NCBI RefSeq assembly: GCF_002288525.1
Contig: NZ_CP023067.1
Coordinates: forward strand, 2,294,001-2,358,000
Length of the DNA stretch: 64,000 nucleotides
Direction of reading: 5' to 3'
DNA from: Sinorhizobium sojae CCBAU 05684
Lineage (GTDB): Bacteria; Pseudomonadota; Alphaproteobacteria; Rhizobiales; Rhizobiaceae
The stretch's first letter is position 1. Each line of letters opens with the position of its first letter. The position numbers and the translations under genes are program-made. Positions 51,828 through 61,545 of this stretch are shown piece by piece. The notes under the pieces are model-generated. The model was not told where the DNA came from and did no database searches. It worked only from the letters and a program-made list of their open reading frames with translations.

Positions 51828-54637
51828 TCGGCGGCCTCCCCTTCGCCTTCGCCAATCCGGTGATCCTGACCGCGCTTCTGGCCCTGCCCGTCATCTGGTG
51901 GCTGTTGCGCATGACGCCGCCGCGCCCGGCGGCCGAGGTGTTTCCGCCGCTGCGCATTCTCGCCTCGGTGATCAAGCGCGAGGAGACGCCGTCGAAGAGC
52001 CCCTGGTGGCTCACGCTCATCAGGATGCTGATGGCCGCCGCCGTCATTCTCGCAATCGCCAATCCGGTCTTCAACCCGCGCAGCAACACGCTCGCCTCCT
52101 CCGGTCCGCTTCTATTGCTGATCGACAACAGCTGGGCGACCGCGCCGGACTGGGAACGACGGGTCGAGGCAGCCTCGGCATTGATCGATGATGCGGAGGC
52201 AAGGGACGTGGCCGTGTCCATCGTGCTCACCGGCGACCGGCAGCATGATGCCACTCCGGGATCGGCGCCCGCTGCGCGCACCCGATTGGCGGCCGCCGCG
52301 CCCACGCCGCTTCCGGCGGACCGGCGATCGGCCCTTGCCGCGCTTGAAACAGCATTCGCCGATACCGCGCCGGGGAGCGCAGCCTTCATCACCGACGGCA
52401 TCGAAACGGGCGATGCCCAGACCATGCAGGCACTTACCGAACTCGGCGCGGCGGATGTCCGGGTGATCGAGGCGGACGGCTCGCAGGCAGTGGCGATTAC
52501 CGATACGAGCAATGAGTCGAGCGGCATGTCGGTGACGGCAACCCGCCTGAAGACGGACGCGAGCCGGTCCCTCCCGCTTGTCGCCTATGACAGCCGCGGC
52601 CGCGCGATCGCGGAAGGCTCGGTCGATTTTGCACCCGGCGAGGGAGTTGCGAAGGGGACGATCGAGGCTCCTTTCGAACTGCGGAACGACTTCGCCCGCG
52701 TCGGCATCGAAGGCGCGGCCACGGCCGGCGCGACACACCTTCTTGACGACGGCTTCCGCCGGCGCCGAGTGGCGCTTTTGAGCGGAGAGGCCCGCGACCG
52801 GTCACAACCGCTCCTTTCGCCGCTCTACTACATCAATCGCGCGCTTGCCCCCTATGCCGATCTCGTCGAGCCGCGCGAGACCGATCTCGCCATCGCCATT
52901 CCCGAACTCCTCGAGCAGCGCCCATCGGTCCTGATCATGGCCGATATCGGCCGCCTGCCGGAGGAGACCTATCCTCTGATGACAAAATGGATCGAAAATG
53001 GTGGCACGCTGATCCGCTTCGCCGGTCCCCGGCTTGCCGCAGCTCCTGCTGACGATCCGCTGGTTCCGGTAACGTTGCGCCAGGGCGAGCGGGCGCTCGG
53101 CGGCGCCCTTTCCTGGGCGGAGCCGCAGCCGCTCGCCGACTATCCGGCCAACGGCCCGTTCGCCGGAATGGCACGGCCGACCGACATCCTTGTGAAGCGG
53201 CAGGTCCTGGCAGAACCGACGGCCGATCTGGTGGAGCGTACCTGGGCGAGCCTCGCCGACGGCACGCCGCTGGTCACGACCGCGGCCCGGGGTACCGGCC
53301 GCATCATCCTCTTCCATGTCAGCGCGGAAGCGACCTGGTCGAACCTGCCGATCTCCGGCGATTTCGTGGAAATGCTTCGCCGCAGCGTCCAGCTGTCACG
53401 CAGCGGCGGCGTCACCGGCGAGACCCAGGCGGTCAAGGCGCAGGCACTCGCACCTTACCGCCTTCTGAATGCCGAAGGCGTGCTGGTCGCCGAAACCGGC
53501 ACTGCCCGCCCGCTCGAAGTGCAGCCCGGCCAGGAGCCGGTCGCGACACCGGACAATCCGCCCGGCCTTTACGGCTCGGAGGACGGCTTCACGGCACTGA
53601 ACTTGCTGCCGCGCGATGCGGAACTGAAACGCATCGACATGACGACGGCCGGCCCCTACACCCCGGAGCGGCTGGTCCAGGCGGAAAGCTGGTCGCTGAA
53701 GCCGGCGCTTCTGACGCTCGCACTGCTGCTGCTGCTTGCCGACGCCATTATCGTCCTGTTCATGGGCGGCGCCTTCTCGCGCATCCGCACGGCGCGCCCG
53801 GCGGCGGCGCTCATCTGCCTGCTTGCCGGGGCCGCGCTTCTCCTTCCGCCGCAGGCCTTCGCGGATGACTCGCGTCCCGGCGACGATCGCATTCTCGAGC
53901 GGCTGGACACGACCCATCTCGCCTATGTCGTCACCGGCGAGGACGAGGTCGACCGGCTCTCGGAGAGCGGCCTCAGGGGGCTCACAAACTACCTGACTTA
54001 TCGCACGACGCTTGAGCCCGGCGCCCCCGTCGGCCTCGACATCATGAGGGACGAGCTCAGCATCTACCCGATCATCTATTGGCCGATTTCGGCGACAGCC
54101 CCGATGCCCAGCCCGCAGGCGGTGAGCCGCATCGATGCCTATATGCGCGCCGGCGGCACCGTGCTCTTCGACACGCGCGACCAGTTCTCCTCGCTCGGCG
54201 CCTCGTCGAGCGGCACGAGCCCGAACACCGATCGCCTGCAGGCGATCCTCGCCAATCTCGACATACCGCCGCTGGAGCCCGTACCCACGGATCACGTTCT
54301 GACCAAGGCCTTTTACCTGCTGACGAATTTTCCCGGCCGCTACAACGGCAGCCCGCTCTGGATCGAGGCGCAGTTGGACAACCGCGAAGAGGAAAGCAAC
54401 CGTCCCGCCCGGCCCGGCGACGGCGTGACGCCGATCATGATTACCGGCAACGATTTTGCCGGCGCCTGGGCGGTCGATTCGAGCGGCATCGCGCTGTTGC
54501 CGACGGTGCCGCCGGACGAGATGCAGCGGGAATATTCCTTCCGCTCCGGCGTCAACATCATGATGTACATGCTGACCGGCAACTACAAGGCCGACCAGGT
54601 GCATGTTCCCGCTCTGCTCGAGCGGCTCGGGCAGTGA
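51824..54637 (+). CDS. BatA/DUF4159-type membrane protein
   Basis: A 937-residue protein. It begins with an aerotolerance-regulator (BatA) N-terminal domain with two helices (VILTALLALPVIWWLLR, LIRMLMAAAVILAIANPVF), a VWA-like region whose metal motif is degenerate (LLLLIDNSWATAP), a glutamine-amidotransferase-like stretch, two helices near residue 640-680, then a C-terminal DUF4159 domain (LTNYLTYRTTLEPG, FYLLTNFPGRYNGSPLWIEA in part). It is the largest protein of the moxR operon and probably its membrane scaffold. Confidence 0.88.
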   Translation: MIGGLPFAFANPVILTALLALPVIWWLLRMTPPRPAAEVFPPLRILASVIKREETPSKSPWWLTLIRMLMAAAVILAIANPVFNPRSNTLASSGPLLLLIDNSWATAPDWERRVEAASALIDDAEARDVAVSIVLTGDRQHDATPGSAPAARTRLAAAAPTPLPADRRSALAALETAFADTAPGSAAFITDGIETGDAQTMQALTELGAADVRVIEADGSQAVAITDTSNESSGMSVTATRLKTDASRSLPLVAYDSRGRAIAEGSVDFAPGEGVAKGTIEAPFELRNDFARVGIEGAATAGATHLLDDGFRRRRVALLSGEARDRSQPLLSPLYYINRALAPYADLVEPRETDLAIAIPELLEQRPSVLIMADIGRLPEETYPLMTKWIENGGTLIRFAGPRLAAAPADDPLVPVTLRQGERALGGALSWAEPQPLADYPANGPFAGMARPTDILVKRQVLAEPTADLVERTWASLADGTPLVTTAARGTGRIILFHVSAEATWSNLPISGDFVEMLRRSVQLSRSGGVTGETQAVKAQALAPYRLLNAEGVLVAETGTARPLEVQPGQEPVATPDNPPGLYGSEDGFTALNLLPRDAELKRIDMTTAGPYTPERLVQAESWSLKPALLTLALLLLLADAIIVLFMGGAFSRIRTARPAAALICLLAGAALLLPPQAFADDSRPGDDRILERLDTTHLAYVVTGEDEVDRLSESGLRGLTNYLTYRTTLEPGAPVGLDIMRDELSIYPIIYWPISATAPMPSPQAVSRIDAYMRAGGTVLFDTRDQFSSLGASSSGTSPNTDRLQAILANLDIPPLEPVPTDHVLTKAFYLLTNFPGRYNGSPLWIEAQLDNREEESNRPARPGDGVTPIMITGNDFAGAWAVDSSGIALLPTVPPDEMQREYSFRSGVNIMMYMLTGNYKADQVHVPALLERLGQ

Positions 54638-54644
54638 GGCCGCG

Positions 54645-56714
54645 ATGACGATCGACTTCTCGCCTCTCCTCCCCTGGCCATATCTGGCGGCACTGATACT
54701 GGCGGCAATTGTCCTGGCCGCCTTCGGTCTCTGGCAGCGCGTACGCGGCGCCTCTTTGCGCACCGCCGCGCTCGCGGCCTTCTGCCTTGCGCTTGCAAAC
54801 CCCGTGCTGTTCCAAGAGGAACGCGAACCGCTCTCTACGATCGTCGCCGTCGTCGTCGACCGCAGCCAGAGCCAGGAGAATGCCGACAGGCGCGAGCAGA
54901 CCGACCAGGCGCTGGCCGGCCTCCAGGAGCGCCTCGCCCGCTTCCCGCAAATGGAGACGCGCATCGTCGAGGCGGCGGATTCCGGGGAAAACGACGCGCC
55001 CTCGACTAGGCTTTTCGATGCGCTCGCAACGGCGCTCGCCGACGTGCCGCCCTCGCGCGTCGGCGGCGCCATCTTCATCACAGACGGCCAGGTGCACGAT
55101 GTGCCGGATGTGAACCAGACCCTCGGATTCAACGCACCGCTGCACGGGCTGATCACCGGAAGACCCGATGAGTTCGATCGGCGTATCGAGATCGTCAGCG
55201 CACCCCGTTTCGGCATTGTCGGCGAGCAGCAGAACCTCACCTTCCGCGTAGTCGACGACGGCACGGCCCCGGGCGGCAGCGCGGAAGTGACGATCCGCCT
55301 CAACGGCAATGAGATCGCGATCGAGCGCGCCGAGCCTGGCACCGAGGTGCCGTTCAGCTTTACCGTCCCGCGCGGCGGCAACAATATTCTCGAATTCGCG
55401 GTCAATCCGGTCGCCGGGGAAGTTACGGAGGCGAACAACCGCGCCGTCCACGTGATCGACGGCATTCGCGAAAACCTGCGCGTGCTTCTCGTTTCCGGAG
55501 AGCCGCATGCCGGCGAGCGCGCCTGGCGCAATCTGTTAAAATCCGATGCCGCCGTCGATCTCGTCCACTTCACCATTCTCAGGCCGCCGGAAAAGCAGGA
55601 CGGCACGCCTATCAACGAGCTGTCGCTGATTGCCTTCCCGACCCGCGAGCTTTTCGTCGACAAGATCAGCGAATTCGACCTCATCATCTTCGACCGCTAT
55701 CAGCACCGCGGCGTGCTGCCGATCCTCTACTATGACAACATCGCGCAATATGTGCAGAACGGCGGCGCTCTGCTGATCGCGGCCGGCCCGGAACATGCCG
55801 GCGACGATTCGATCGCGGCAACGCCGCTGTCGGCCGTCCTCCCCGCAAACCCGACCGGGGTCGTGAACGAAACGGCCTTCTTTCCGCGCCTCTCGGAGGA
55901 CGGCAGGAAACATCCGGTGACCAGGGGGCTCGAAGGCGCAGAGAGCGAGCCTCCGGCCTGGGGGCGCTGGTTCCGCACGGTCGATGTCGACAGGCCGCTC
56001 GGCCAGACGGTGATGGAGGCTGCGGACGGCCGGCCGTTGCTGGTGCTCAACCGGGTCGGCAAGGGGCGCGTCGCCATGTTGCTCTCCGACCAGGGCTGGC
56101 TCTGGGCCCGCAATTTCGAAGGCGGCGGCCCGCATATTTCGCTCTACCGCCGCACCGCGCACTGGCTGATGCAGGAGCCGGCCCTCGAGGAGGAGGCGCT
56201 GACCGCACGTGCTTCGGGTCGGACGCTGGAAATCACCCGCCAGACGATCGAGGGCGATCCGGGCCAGGCAACGCTCACTCATCCCTCCGGCCGCTCCGAG
56301 GAAATCACGCTGACGGAACGGGAGCCGGGTCTTTACAAGGCGGAGGTCAGGACTGACGAGATCGGATTGTTCGAGATCGCCAATGACGAACTGACGACGC
56401 TCGTGCACGTCGGCAATGTCAATGCACCGGAATTCAAGGCGGCGATTTCGACGGAGGAAAAGTTGGAACCCTGGGCCGAGAAGACCAAGGGGACCCTCCG
56501 CCGCCTGGCGAGTGCCGACGGTCCGGTCGACCTCCCCTCGATCCTGCCCGTCCGAGGCGCCGTGCGCGTCGCCGACGACCAGCGCCTGTCGCTGAAGATC
56601 ACCGACGAGACGGTGCTCAAGGGCGTCAATTCCCTGTCACTGTTCTCCGGCCTCCTGGGCCTCGCGGCACTGCTCTTCATCATCTCGGCCACGTGGTACC
56701 GAGAGGGGCGGTAA
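54645..56714 (+). CDS. VWA-like membrane protein of the moxR operon
   Basis: A 689-residue protein with two N-terminal helices, an intact DxSxS metal motif (VVVDRSQSQEN), IFITDGQVHD as a second VWA-type element, a CARDB-like beta region, a GATase-1-like domain (LRVLLVSGEPHAGERAWRNL, LLIAAGPEHAGDD), and a C-terminal helix (LSLFSGLLGLAALLFIISAT). It starts seven bases after the previous gene. Together with MoxR, DUF58 and DUF4159 it forms a conserved alphaproteobacterial set, whose client is not known to me. Confidence 0.86.
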   Translation: MTIDFSPLLPWPYLAALILAAIVLAAFGLWQRVRGASLRTAALAAFCLALANPVLFQEEREPLSTIVAVVVDRSQSQENADRREQTDQALAGLQERLARFPQMETRIVEAADSGENDAPSTRLFDALATALADVPPSRVGGAIFITDGQVHDVPDVNQTLGFNAPLHGLITGRPDEFDRRIEIVSAPRFGIVGEQQNLTFRVVDDGTAPGGSAEVTIRLNGNEIAIERAEPGTEVPFSFTVPRGGNNILEFAVNPVAGEVTEANNRAVHVIDGIRENLRVLLVSGEPHAGERAWRNLLKSDAAVDLVHFTILRPPEKQDGTPINELSLIAFPTRELFVDKISEFDLIIFDRYQHRGVLPILYYDNIAQYVQNGGALLIAAGPEHAGDDSIAATPLSAVLPANPTGVVNETAFFPRLSEDGRKHPVTRGLEGAESEPPAWGRWFRTVDVDRPLGQTVMEAADGRPLLVLNRVGKGRVAMLLSDQGWLWARNFEGGGPHISLYRRTAHWLMQEPALEEEALTARASGRTLEITRQTIEGDPGQATLTHPSGRSEEITLTEREPGLYKAEVRTDEIGLFEIANDELTTLVHVGNVNAPEFKAAISTEEKLEPWAEKTKGTLRRLASADGPVDLPSILPVRGAVRVADDQRLSLKITDETVLKGVNSLSLFSGLLGLAALLFIISATWYREGR

Positions 56715-56794
56715 GGGGCATCGCGAATTCGGGCTTGCGCGCGGTGCTGCACGAGACCGAGGATGGAGAAGGGAAGTGCAGCCCAGTCAGGCGA

Positions 56795-57346
56795 TCAGGC
56801 GGCGGCCTCCCCCGAGGCGCGGATGGCGACCTCGGAAGCAATGCTGTCGTCCCGCCAGGCGATCACGCCTTGCAGCCGCGCGTGAACATCCGCAGCGATC
56901 GGCACAACCAGCACCCGCGCCGGGTCGACAGGCCCGGGGAACTCAAGCGCGCCGTACCGCACCTTCTCGAAACCGAGCGGCTGGTAGTAGGGCGGGTCGC
57001 CGACGAGGATGACCGCCTCGGAGCCCTTCCGCCGCGCCGCTTCGACGGCGATGCGCACGAGCTCCCGGCCGATACCCTTGTTCTTGTGCGACGGCCGAAC
57101 CGCAAGGGGTCCGAGCAGATGCCCCCGCACGGATCCGGCGATCACCGGGGTCATCCTGACCGACGCGATCGTTTCGCCATCGTCGGCGCATATGAAGGAC
57201 AATGCACGGTCGTGCGGTCCCTGCTCGCGGATTCGCGCGGCGGCGCGGGCAAACCGGCCCGGACCAAACGCTTCTTCATTGATGATTTCGATGGCTGCGT
57301 CGTGGGACGCGTCTTCGGTCAGATAGACGAGATTGTGCTTTTTCAT
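56795..57346 (-). CDS. GNAT-family N-acetyltransferase
   Basis: A 183-residue acetyltransferase. The acetyl-CoA site is GPLAVRPSHKNKGIGRELVR, followed by VILVGDPPYYQPLGFEKV, which is typical of the putative N-acetyltransferase YhbS subgroup. Substrate unknown. The ribosome site before the ATG at 57346 is weak. It converges on the moxR operon and diverges from the reductase gene. Confidence 0.88.
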   Translation of the reverse strand: MKKHNLVYLTEDASHDAAIEIINEEAFGPGRFARAAARIREQGPHDRALSFICADDGETIASVRMTPVIAGSVRGHLLGPLAVRPSHKNKGIGRELVRIAVEAARRKGSEAVILVGDPPYYQPLGFEKVRYGALEFPGPVDPARVLVVPIAADVHARLQGVIAWRDDSIASEVAIRASGEAAA

Positions 57347-57608
57347 GGATGTCGAAAACCAGCATGCGAACAGACAAAATGCAATGGCTCACCCCGAAAG
57401 GGCGTTGGCTGCATCAGCGTCGTCGCAGGTTTCCCGACTGGATCATGGGTATCGATCATTTCCGTAAGTGAAAAAGCGTTCCGCCGCCGATAGCAGAAAA
57501 TTGCCTCCTGTCAAAGCCTAAAACGCACTGTTCGAAATTTGACCCCTATCTGCGGCATCCTCAAGCGTTATCTATGAACGAAAGCAGGATCAGGAAGGGA
57601 GATCTGTG

Positions 57609-58586
57609 ATGGGCAGGCTGGTGGACGGCGTCTGGCAGGACGTCTGGTACGATACCGTCGAGACGAATGGCCGTTTCAAGCGCAGCGTTTCGCAGTTCCG
57701 CAACTGGATCACCGCCGACGGCTCGCCAGGCCCGTCCGGCGAAAGCGGCTTCAAGGCCGAGGCAGGTCGCTACCATCTCTACGTCTCGCTCGCCTGTCCC
57801 TGGGCGCACCGCACGCTGATCTTCCGCAAGCTGAAGAAGCTGGAGGAGATGATCTCGCTCTCGATCGTGGACCCGCTGATGCTCAGCAATGGCTGGGAGT
57901 TCAAGCGGGAGAACGGCGGCACGGTCGACCACCTCTTCGACTCGCGCTTCCTGTGGCAGATCTATGCTCGCGCGGACAGCAGTTATTCCGGCCGTGTCAC
58001 CGTACCTGTCCTCTGGGACAAGCAGCGGGACACGATCGTCTCCAACGAGTCGGCCGAAATCATCCGGATGTTCAACTCGGCCTTCGACGGTCTCACCGGC
58101 TCGACGCTGGACTTTTATCCCGAAGCGCTCCGGACCGAGATCGATGCCCTGAATGCGCGCGTCTATGATGCGGTCAACAACGGTGTCTACAAATCCGGCT
58201 TTGCCACCACGCAGGAAGCCTATGAGGAGAGCGTCACCGCCCTCTTCGCCATGCTCGACGAGCTGGAAGATCGCCTCCGGTCACGGCGCTACCTTTTCGG
58301 CGATAGTACAACCGAGGCCGACTGGCGCCTGTTCACGACATTGGTCCGCTTCGATCCGGTCTATGTCGGCCATTTCAAATGCAACATCCGCCGCATCGCC
58401 GATTATCGCAATCTCTCCGGCTATCTGCGCGACCTCTATCAGGTTCCGGGGATCGCGGCGACCGTCGACCTGACCCACATCAAGCAGCACTATTATCGCA
58501 GCCATAGAATGATCAATCCCACCGGCATCGTGCCGGTCGGTCCGGAGATCGACCTTGCGGCTCCGCACGGGCGGGATCGCCTTTAG
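57609..58586 (+). CDS. Glutathionyl-hydroquinone reductase (Xi-class GST, YqjG-like)
   Basis: A 325-residue glutathione-transferase-like enzyme. The catalytic cysteine is in LACPWAHRTLIFRKL, with SNESAEIIRMFNSAF binding glutathione and the tyrosine-rich C-terminal domain (LFGDSTTEADWRLFTTLVRF, VYVGHFKCN). These enzymes reduce glutathionyl-hydroquinones to hydroquinones. The ATG at 57609 fits the AAGGGAG site upstream; a GTG three bases earlier is equivalent. Transcribed alone after a 260-base gap. Confidence 0.93.
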   Translation: MGRLVDGVWQDVWYDTVETNGRFKRSVSQFRNWITADGSPGPSGESGFKAEAGRYHLYVSLACPWAHRTLIFRKLKKLEEMISLSIVDPLMLSNGWEFKRENGGTVDHLFDSRFLWQIYARADSSYSGRVTVPVLWDKQRDTIVSNESAEIIRMFNSAFDGLTGSTLDFYPEALRTEIDALNARVYDAVNNGVYKSGFATTQEAYEESVTALFAMLDELEDRLRSRRYLFGDSTTEADWRLFTTLVRFDPVYVGHFKCNIRRIADYRNLSGYLRDLYQVPGIAATVDLTHIKQHYYRSHRMINPTGIVPVGPEIDLAAPHGRDRL

Positions 58587-58658
58587 ATCGGGATGAGGAA
58601 ACTCTGCGCGCAGTCCGCCGCAAAGGCGGCCCCGCACAATTTTTGATGCGCCAAGCCG

Positions 58659-59126
58659 CTACCAGAACGAATCCGGCTCTGCCGTTCCGGCCAGTTCGGC
58701 AAGCCGGCGGCGGGTCGCGGGCGTCGTATCCTCCGGCAAGGCGTCGAGGGCGAAAAACTCCGCGGCAGAGATTTCCAGGTCAGCGCGTTTCGGCCGGTCC
58801 TGCCGCACATGGTTGCAGCGGAAGAAAATCACGTGATCGCGCCTGCTGGTGCCGCGGTTGTAATAGACCTGCACGAGCGCCGGCGGACTCGTAAGTTGGA
58901 GATTGCCCTCTTCCCTCAATTCGCGGACAAGCCCCTCGACCGCGGTTTCGTCGCGATCGAGGCCGCCACCGGGAAAGTGCCAGCCAGGCAGATAGGAGTG
59001 CCTGACCAGGAAGAGCCGCCCCTCATCGTCGAAACAGGCGGCCCGCACCCCAAGCGTCATGCCGCGCGAGAAGGCGAAATAGCCATGGGCGAACCGGGTC
59101 AGCAGGCGGAGCCGCCAGCTCTGCAT
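58659..59126 (-). CDS. NUDIX hydrolase
   Basis: A 155-residue NUDIX protein. The box is GGGLDRDETAVEGLVRELRE continuing EGN, matching GX5EX7REUXEE with Asn in the last position. The N-terminus (RLLTRFAHGYFAFSRGMTLG) is typical of a subgroup in rhizobia whose substrate is not known. I chose the ATG at 59126 because AAAAGGAG lies in front; the upstream frame has no site. It diverges from the phosphoesterase gene. Confidence 0.9.
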   Translation of the reverse strand: MQSWRLRLLTRFAHGYFAFSRGMTLGVRAACFDDEGRLFLVRHSYLPGWHFPGGGLDRDETAVEGLVRELREEGNLQLTSPPALVQVYYNRGTSRRDHVIFFRCNHVRQDRPKRADLEISAAEFFALDALPEDTTPATRRRLAELAGTAEPDSFW

Positions 59127-59235
59127 CTCGCTACTCCTTTTACGATCGAACACAGGCGACAGCCGCGCTGTCGCGATTCGGGATAATCCTTTCAAATGAT
59201 TCCCCTTTCACCGAATATGCGCTAGACGGAGGGTG

Positions 59236-60144
59236 ATGTTCAAACTCGCGCATATTTCCGACGTTCACCTTGGGCCGCTGCCGGAGCTTACCCTGCGCGA
59301 ACTCGCTTCGAAAAGAATCACCGGTTTCGTCAACTGGCACAGGAACCGCGCGCGCCATCTCTTCCCCGGCACGCTCGAGTGCCTGATGGAGGACATAGAG
59401 AAGCGTCAACCGGACCATCTGGCGATCACCGGCGATCTCGTGAATCTCGCCTCTTCACTTGAGATCAAGGCAGTGACGGAATGGCTTGCGGAAGCCGGAG
59501 ACCCGCACGACGTCTCCGTCGTGCCGGGCAACCACGACGCCTATGTGCCGGGCGCCTATGAGCGGATGTCCCGCGCCTGGTATCCCTATATGCGCGGCGA
59601 CGTCGGTCCGTCTGGATGGACGAAGGAACATTCCTGCTTCCCCTATATGCGGGTGCGCGGTCCGGTCGCGCTCATCGGCTGTTCGACGGCCGTCGCCACG
59701 CCCCCCTTCGCGGCAAGCGGCTATTTCGGGCCGCACCAGGCGCGCACGGCGGTCAACCTGCTGCGCGCTGCCGGCGAGGCCGGGCTCTTCCGGGTCGTCA
59801 TGATCCACCATCCGCCGATCCGCGGCGCAACCTCGATGCACAAGCGCATGATCGGCATCCGCCGTTTCGCCGCGACCATTTCGTCCGGCGGCGCCGAACT
59901 CGTCCTGCATGGCCATACGCATCTCAACACGGTCCATTGGCTGAAGGGACATGCGGCACCCGTGCCGGTGGTCGGAATTTCCTCGGCCTCCCAGGCGCCG
60001 GGCGGCAGCAAGCCGGTCGCCGCCTACAATCTCTTCTCGATTGCAGGCGAGCCGGGCAAATGGCAGTTGACGCGCGAGCGCTTCGCGCTCAATGCCGACG
60101 CGACCACCACCACCCTTGCCGAGACGACACATTTTTACGGCTAG
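59236..60144 (+). CDS. Metallophosphoesterase
   Basis: A 302-residue calcineurin-like phosphoesterase with all five metal motifs: HISDVHLG, ITGDLVN, VPGNHD, MIHHPP and LHGHTH. The substrate could be cyclic nucleotides or phospholipid precursors; no subgroup feature decides it. GGAGGGTG precedes the ATG; a GTG one codon earlier overlaps it. It is followed by a TPR protein gene 120 bases downstream. Confidence 0.92.
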   Translation: MFKLAHISDVHLGPLPELTLRELASKRITGFVNWHRNRARHLFPGTLECLMEDIEKRQPDHLAITGDLVNLASSLEIKAVTEWLAEAGDPHDVSVVPGNHDAYVPGAYERMSRAWYPYMRGDVGPSGWTKEHSCFPYMRVRGPVALIGCSTAVATPPFAASGYFGPHQARTAVNLLRAAGEAGLFRVVMIHHPPIRGATSMHKRMIGIRRFAATISSGGAELVLHGHTHLNTVHWLKGHAAPVPVVGISSASQAPGGSKPVAAYNLFSIAGEPGKWQLTRERFALNADATTTTLAETTHFYG

Positions 60145-60265
60145 TTTCGATCTGTCGAATAATCGGCAGGCCTCGCGCGTCTTACTCGCGTTCGGGAGCC
60201 AGCCAGCCGCCGGGAGACGTCCGCGGCGGCCGGTTACCGGCCACCGATCTTCACAGGAGACAGGC

Positions 60266-60814
60266 ATGACGAACCGCAAGATCATTCTCTTCGCCGCCGC
60301 AGTCTTGACGGCCTCGATGGCGAGCCAGGCAGCCATGGCCGTCGGCGATGACACCAGCGAACCGCCCAAAAAGACCAAGACGACCACCCAATGCACGGAC
60401 GGCAAGATCTGGGATGCCGAGCAGAACAGGTGCGTCGAACCGAAGAAGAGCAGCCTCAACGACGATATCCTGTTCGATGCAGCGCGCGAGCTCGCCTATG
60501 CCGGCCAGTACGAGAATGCCATCAGGGTTCTCGACGCCATGAAGGAGCGGCAAAGCGCCCGCGTCTTCAACTATCTAGGCTATGCCAACCGCAAGGCCGG
60601 CCGCACGGAAGTCGGCATGCAGTACTACAAGCGCGCGTTACAGGCGGACGAGAACTACATCCTTGCGCGCTCCTATATGGGGCAGGCGCTCGTCGAGCAG
60701 GGCCGGATGGAGGAAGCGAAAGTGCAGCTCGTCGAGATTCGCGACCGCGGCGGCGAAAACACATGGGCCTACAGGGCGCTGCTGCAATCTCTCGGAGGTC
60801 TCCGCCGCTACTGA
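60266..60814 (+). CDS. Exported TPR protein
   Basis: A 182-residue periplasmic protein. The signal is IILFAAAVLTASMASQAAMA. A short Cys-containing segment follows (TTTQCTDGKIWDAEQNRCV), then three TPR units (ARELAYAGQYENAIRVLDAM, VFNYLGYANRKAGRTEVGMQ, LARSYMGQALVEQGRMEEA). It is probably a scaffold; the client is unknown. CAGGAGACAGGC precedes the ATG. Confidence 0.85.
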   Translation: MTNRKIILFAAAVLTASMASQAAMAVGDDTSEPPKKTKTTTQCTDGKIWDAEQNRCVEPKKSSLNDDILFDAARELAYAGQYENAIRVLDAMKERQSARVFNYLGYANRKAGRTEVGMQYYKRALQADENYILARSYMGQALVEQGRMEEAKVQLVEIRDRGGENTWAYRALLQSLGGLRRY

Positions 60815-61023
60815 TGGCTTCCGGCCGCGGGTCTCTTCCCCGGCCCGGAGGAAGAGGCCATCGGAGGCGCGAAGCTGCCATTGGAAAAGCGGGGCCGGGC
60901 CGCAAAAACCTCTTTGCGTTCCGGCTCTTCCCTTGCAGACTTCGGGTCTATTGTTTCATATCATGAGCTGTGCGTACGCACGGCGAGCAGGCGCCCGATC
61001 CGGCATGTCTCATTGGAAGAGAA

Positions 61024-61542
61024 ATGCGCCAAGCGGCTGAGATGAAGGACTTCAGACGGGATTTGGTCAGCCTGCTGCCCAAAATGCGTCGCTTCGCGAT
61101 GACGCTGACACGCGACGTCAACGATGCCGACGACCTTCTCCAGGAAGTCTGCGAGCGCGCCATCACGCGCAGCCACCTGTGGAACGGAGAGGGTCGGCTG
61201 GAGAGCTGGGTCTACGCCATGACGCGCAATCTCTGGGTGGACGAGATCCGCAAGCGCAAGGTCCGCAGCGGAGGCGGCATGGCCGATATATTCGATCCTG
61301 CCGAGCTGAACGTCGAAGCGACCGCCGAGAAGGCGGTCTATGTCAATCAGCTGCACAAGATGATCCTCTCCATGCCGGAGGGATTGGCAAGCGTGTTCCT
61401 GCTGGTGAATGTCGAAGGCTACAGCTACCGGGAAGCGGCAGAGATCCTCGCGATCCCGATCGGTACCGTTATGAGCAGATTGTCGACGGCACGCCTCAGG
61501 CTTGCGGCAATGCTGTCCGAGGATGCGGAAAGGAGGGCATGA
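61024..61542 (+). CDS. ECF-type RNA polymerase sigma factor
   Basis: A 172-residue group 4 sigma factor. Region 2 has DVNDADDLLQEVCERAI and WVYAMTRNLWVDEIRKRK; region 4 has MPEGLASVFLLVNVEGYSYR and the helix-turn-helix AAEILAIPIGTVMSRLSTAR. It directs transcription of a regulon I cannot define here. GGAAGAGAA precedes the ATG at 61024. A gene for a membrane anti-sigma starts four bases after its stop, so the pair is co-expressed. A typical ECF -35 AAC element before the gene was not found. Confidence 0.93.
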   Translation: MRQAAEMKDFRRDLVSLLPKMRRFAMTLTRDVNDADDLLQEVCERAITRSHLWNGEGRLESWVYAMTRNLWVDEIRKRKVRSGGGMADIFDPAELNVEATAEKAVYVNQLHKMILSMPEGLASVFLLVNVEGYSYREAAEILAIPIGTVMSRLSTARLRLAAMLSEDAERRA

Positions 61543-61545
61543 CCG

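Noticed and set aside
53396-55687. 763-residue leftward ORF opposite the moxR operon
   Set aside because: Antisense shadow of two large membrane-protein genes with well-marked domains; Ser/Arg-rich with no motif.
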